Positions 6,037-6,290 of a stretch of DNA of 6,290 nt are shown here, in pieces. The notes under the pieces are model-generated. The model saw only the letters and a program-made list of their open reading frames with translations, did not search any database and had not been told where the DNA came from. A program made the position numbers and the translations under genes. The DNA comes from an uncultured Lachnospiraceae bacterium (GTDB lineage Bacteria; Bacillota; Clostridia; Lachnospirales; Lachnospiraceae). The DNA lies in the NCBI GenBank assembly GCA_947625995.1, contig CANQQN010000110.1, positions 1 to 6,290 of the forward strand. The letters run 5' to 3'. How positions within the stretch are numbered: position 1 is the first letter of the stretch; each line of letters starts with the position of its first letter.

Positions 6037-6228
6037 ATGCCGACACATCCGATGATCTTACTCAGCTTTGTGAATATGAAGCTGCGGGATGAATACGCAG
6101 ATCTGGATGATCTGTGCAGAGCATTTGATACGGACAAAGAGGTGGTCATTGAGAAGCTGCAGTCCGTCGGATATGCCTACGATGAGGCGTACAGGCAGTT
6201 TGTACCAAAGGAAGGAGAAACTATATGA
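6037..6228 (+). CDS. DUF4250 domain-containing protein
   Basis: A 63-residue acidic protein of unknown function. The layout, an N-terminal HPMILLSFVNMKLRDEY (4-20), then LDDLCRAFD, and a final segment with VGYAYDEAYRQF, matches my memory of the DUF4250 family of small clostridial proteins. The predicted LDDLCRAFDTDKEVVIEKLQ stretch looks like a short helix-turn-helix-like helical pair, but no DNA-binding role is established. A ribosome site GGGAGGA (6024-6030) lies 6 bases before the ATG. The stop codon overlaps the next start (ATGA, 6225-6228), which points to translational coupling with the URO-D-family gene. It is complete and has its own promoter. Confidence 0.85.
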   Translation: MPTHPMILLSFVNMKLRDEYADLDDLCRAFDTDKEVVIEKLQSVGYAYDEAYRQFVPKEGETI

Positions 6229-6290
6229 ACAGTATTGAGAGATTTATGAACACCATCGAAAGAAAGCCCGTAGACCGTCCTGCCTCCTGT
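6225..6290 (+). CDS. Uroporphyrinogen decarboxylase (URO-D) family protein, N-terminal fragment
   Basis: Only the first 22 codons lie in the window; the frame is open to the last base. The residues MNSIERFMNTIERKPVDRPA resemble the start of URO-D-family proteins, which typically begin with an ERF...ALN/IER-KPVDRxP pattern. In anaerobes this family includes the heme enzyme HemE and many cobalamin- or corrinoid-linked methyltransferases (MtaA/MtbA type); the fragment cannot tell them apart, though a non-HemE member is more likely given this N-terminal pattern. AAGGAG at 6212-6217 lies 7 bases before the ATG, inside the DUF4250 gene, and the start overlaps that gene's stop by four bases. Confidence 0.7.
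   Translation, partial: MNSIERFMNTIERKPVDRPASC

Noticed and set aside
5883..6149. Open frame of 88 codons on the - strand across the DUF4250 leader
   Set aside because: Covers a promoter, a hairpin and half of the DUF4250 gene on the opposite strand, with no ribosome site or known family.

Overview
The window reads as chromosomal DNA from a spore-forming, Gram-positive anaerobe of the class Clostridia, most likely a Lachnospiraceae-type gut bacterium. This rests on the Spo0A sporulation regulator, strong AGGAGG-type ribosome binding sites, a bacterial glycogen synthase, a Firmicutes-style nuclease-helicase, and a DUF4250 protein, which I know mainly from such genomes. The assignment is inferred from protein character, not from a database search. 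All genes are on the + strand. I see no mobile element, tRNA, rRNA or CRISPR array.

Layout: (1) 1-26 looks like the 3' part of an intrinsic terminator of a gene left of the window. (2) An AT-rich leader with two tandem sigma-A-like promoters leads into spo0A (245-1042). (3) A 115-base gap with its own promoter leads to glgA (1158-2594). (4) A strong hairpin with a short T-run follows glgA and runs directly into the start codon of an 814-residue protein (2636-5080), in which a RecB/Cas4-type PD-(D/E)XK nuclease domain is fused to a DinG/XPD-type iron-sulfur helicase. (5) Ten bases later comes a 248-residue protein (5091-5837) joining an MmcQ/YjbR domain to a PUA/EVE-like domain. (6) A 199-base gap holds a promoter and a 9-bp leader hairpin. 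(7) A 63-residue DUF4250 protein (6037-6228) overlaps by ATGA the start of a uroporphyrinogen-decarboxylase-family gene that is cut by the window end.

How the genes may work together: spo0A and glgA fit a link between sporulation control and carbon-store (granulose) synthesis, a link known in clostridia, but nothing in the sequence proves direct regulation. The nuclease-helicase and the MmcQ-EVE protein are tightly coupled and form the most interesting pair: an enzyme with intact nuclease and helicase motifs next to a protein whose C-terminal fold family often recognises modified nucleobases. A role in DNA repair or in surveillance of modified DNA is possible but is inference. DUF4250 and the URO-D-family gene form a separate, translationally coupled unit.
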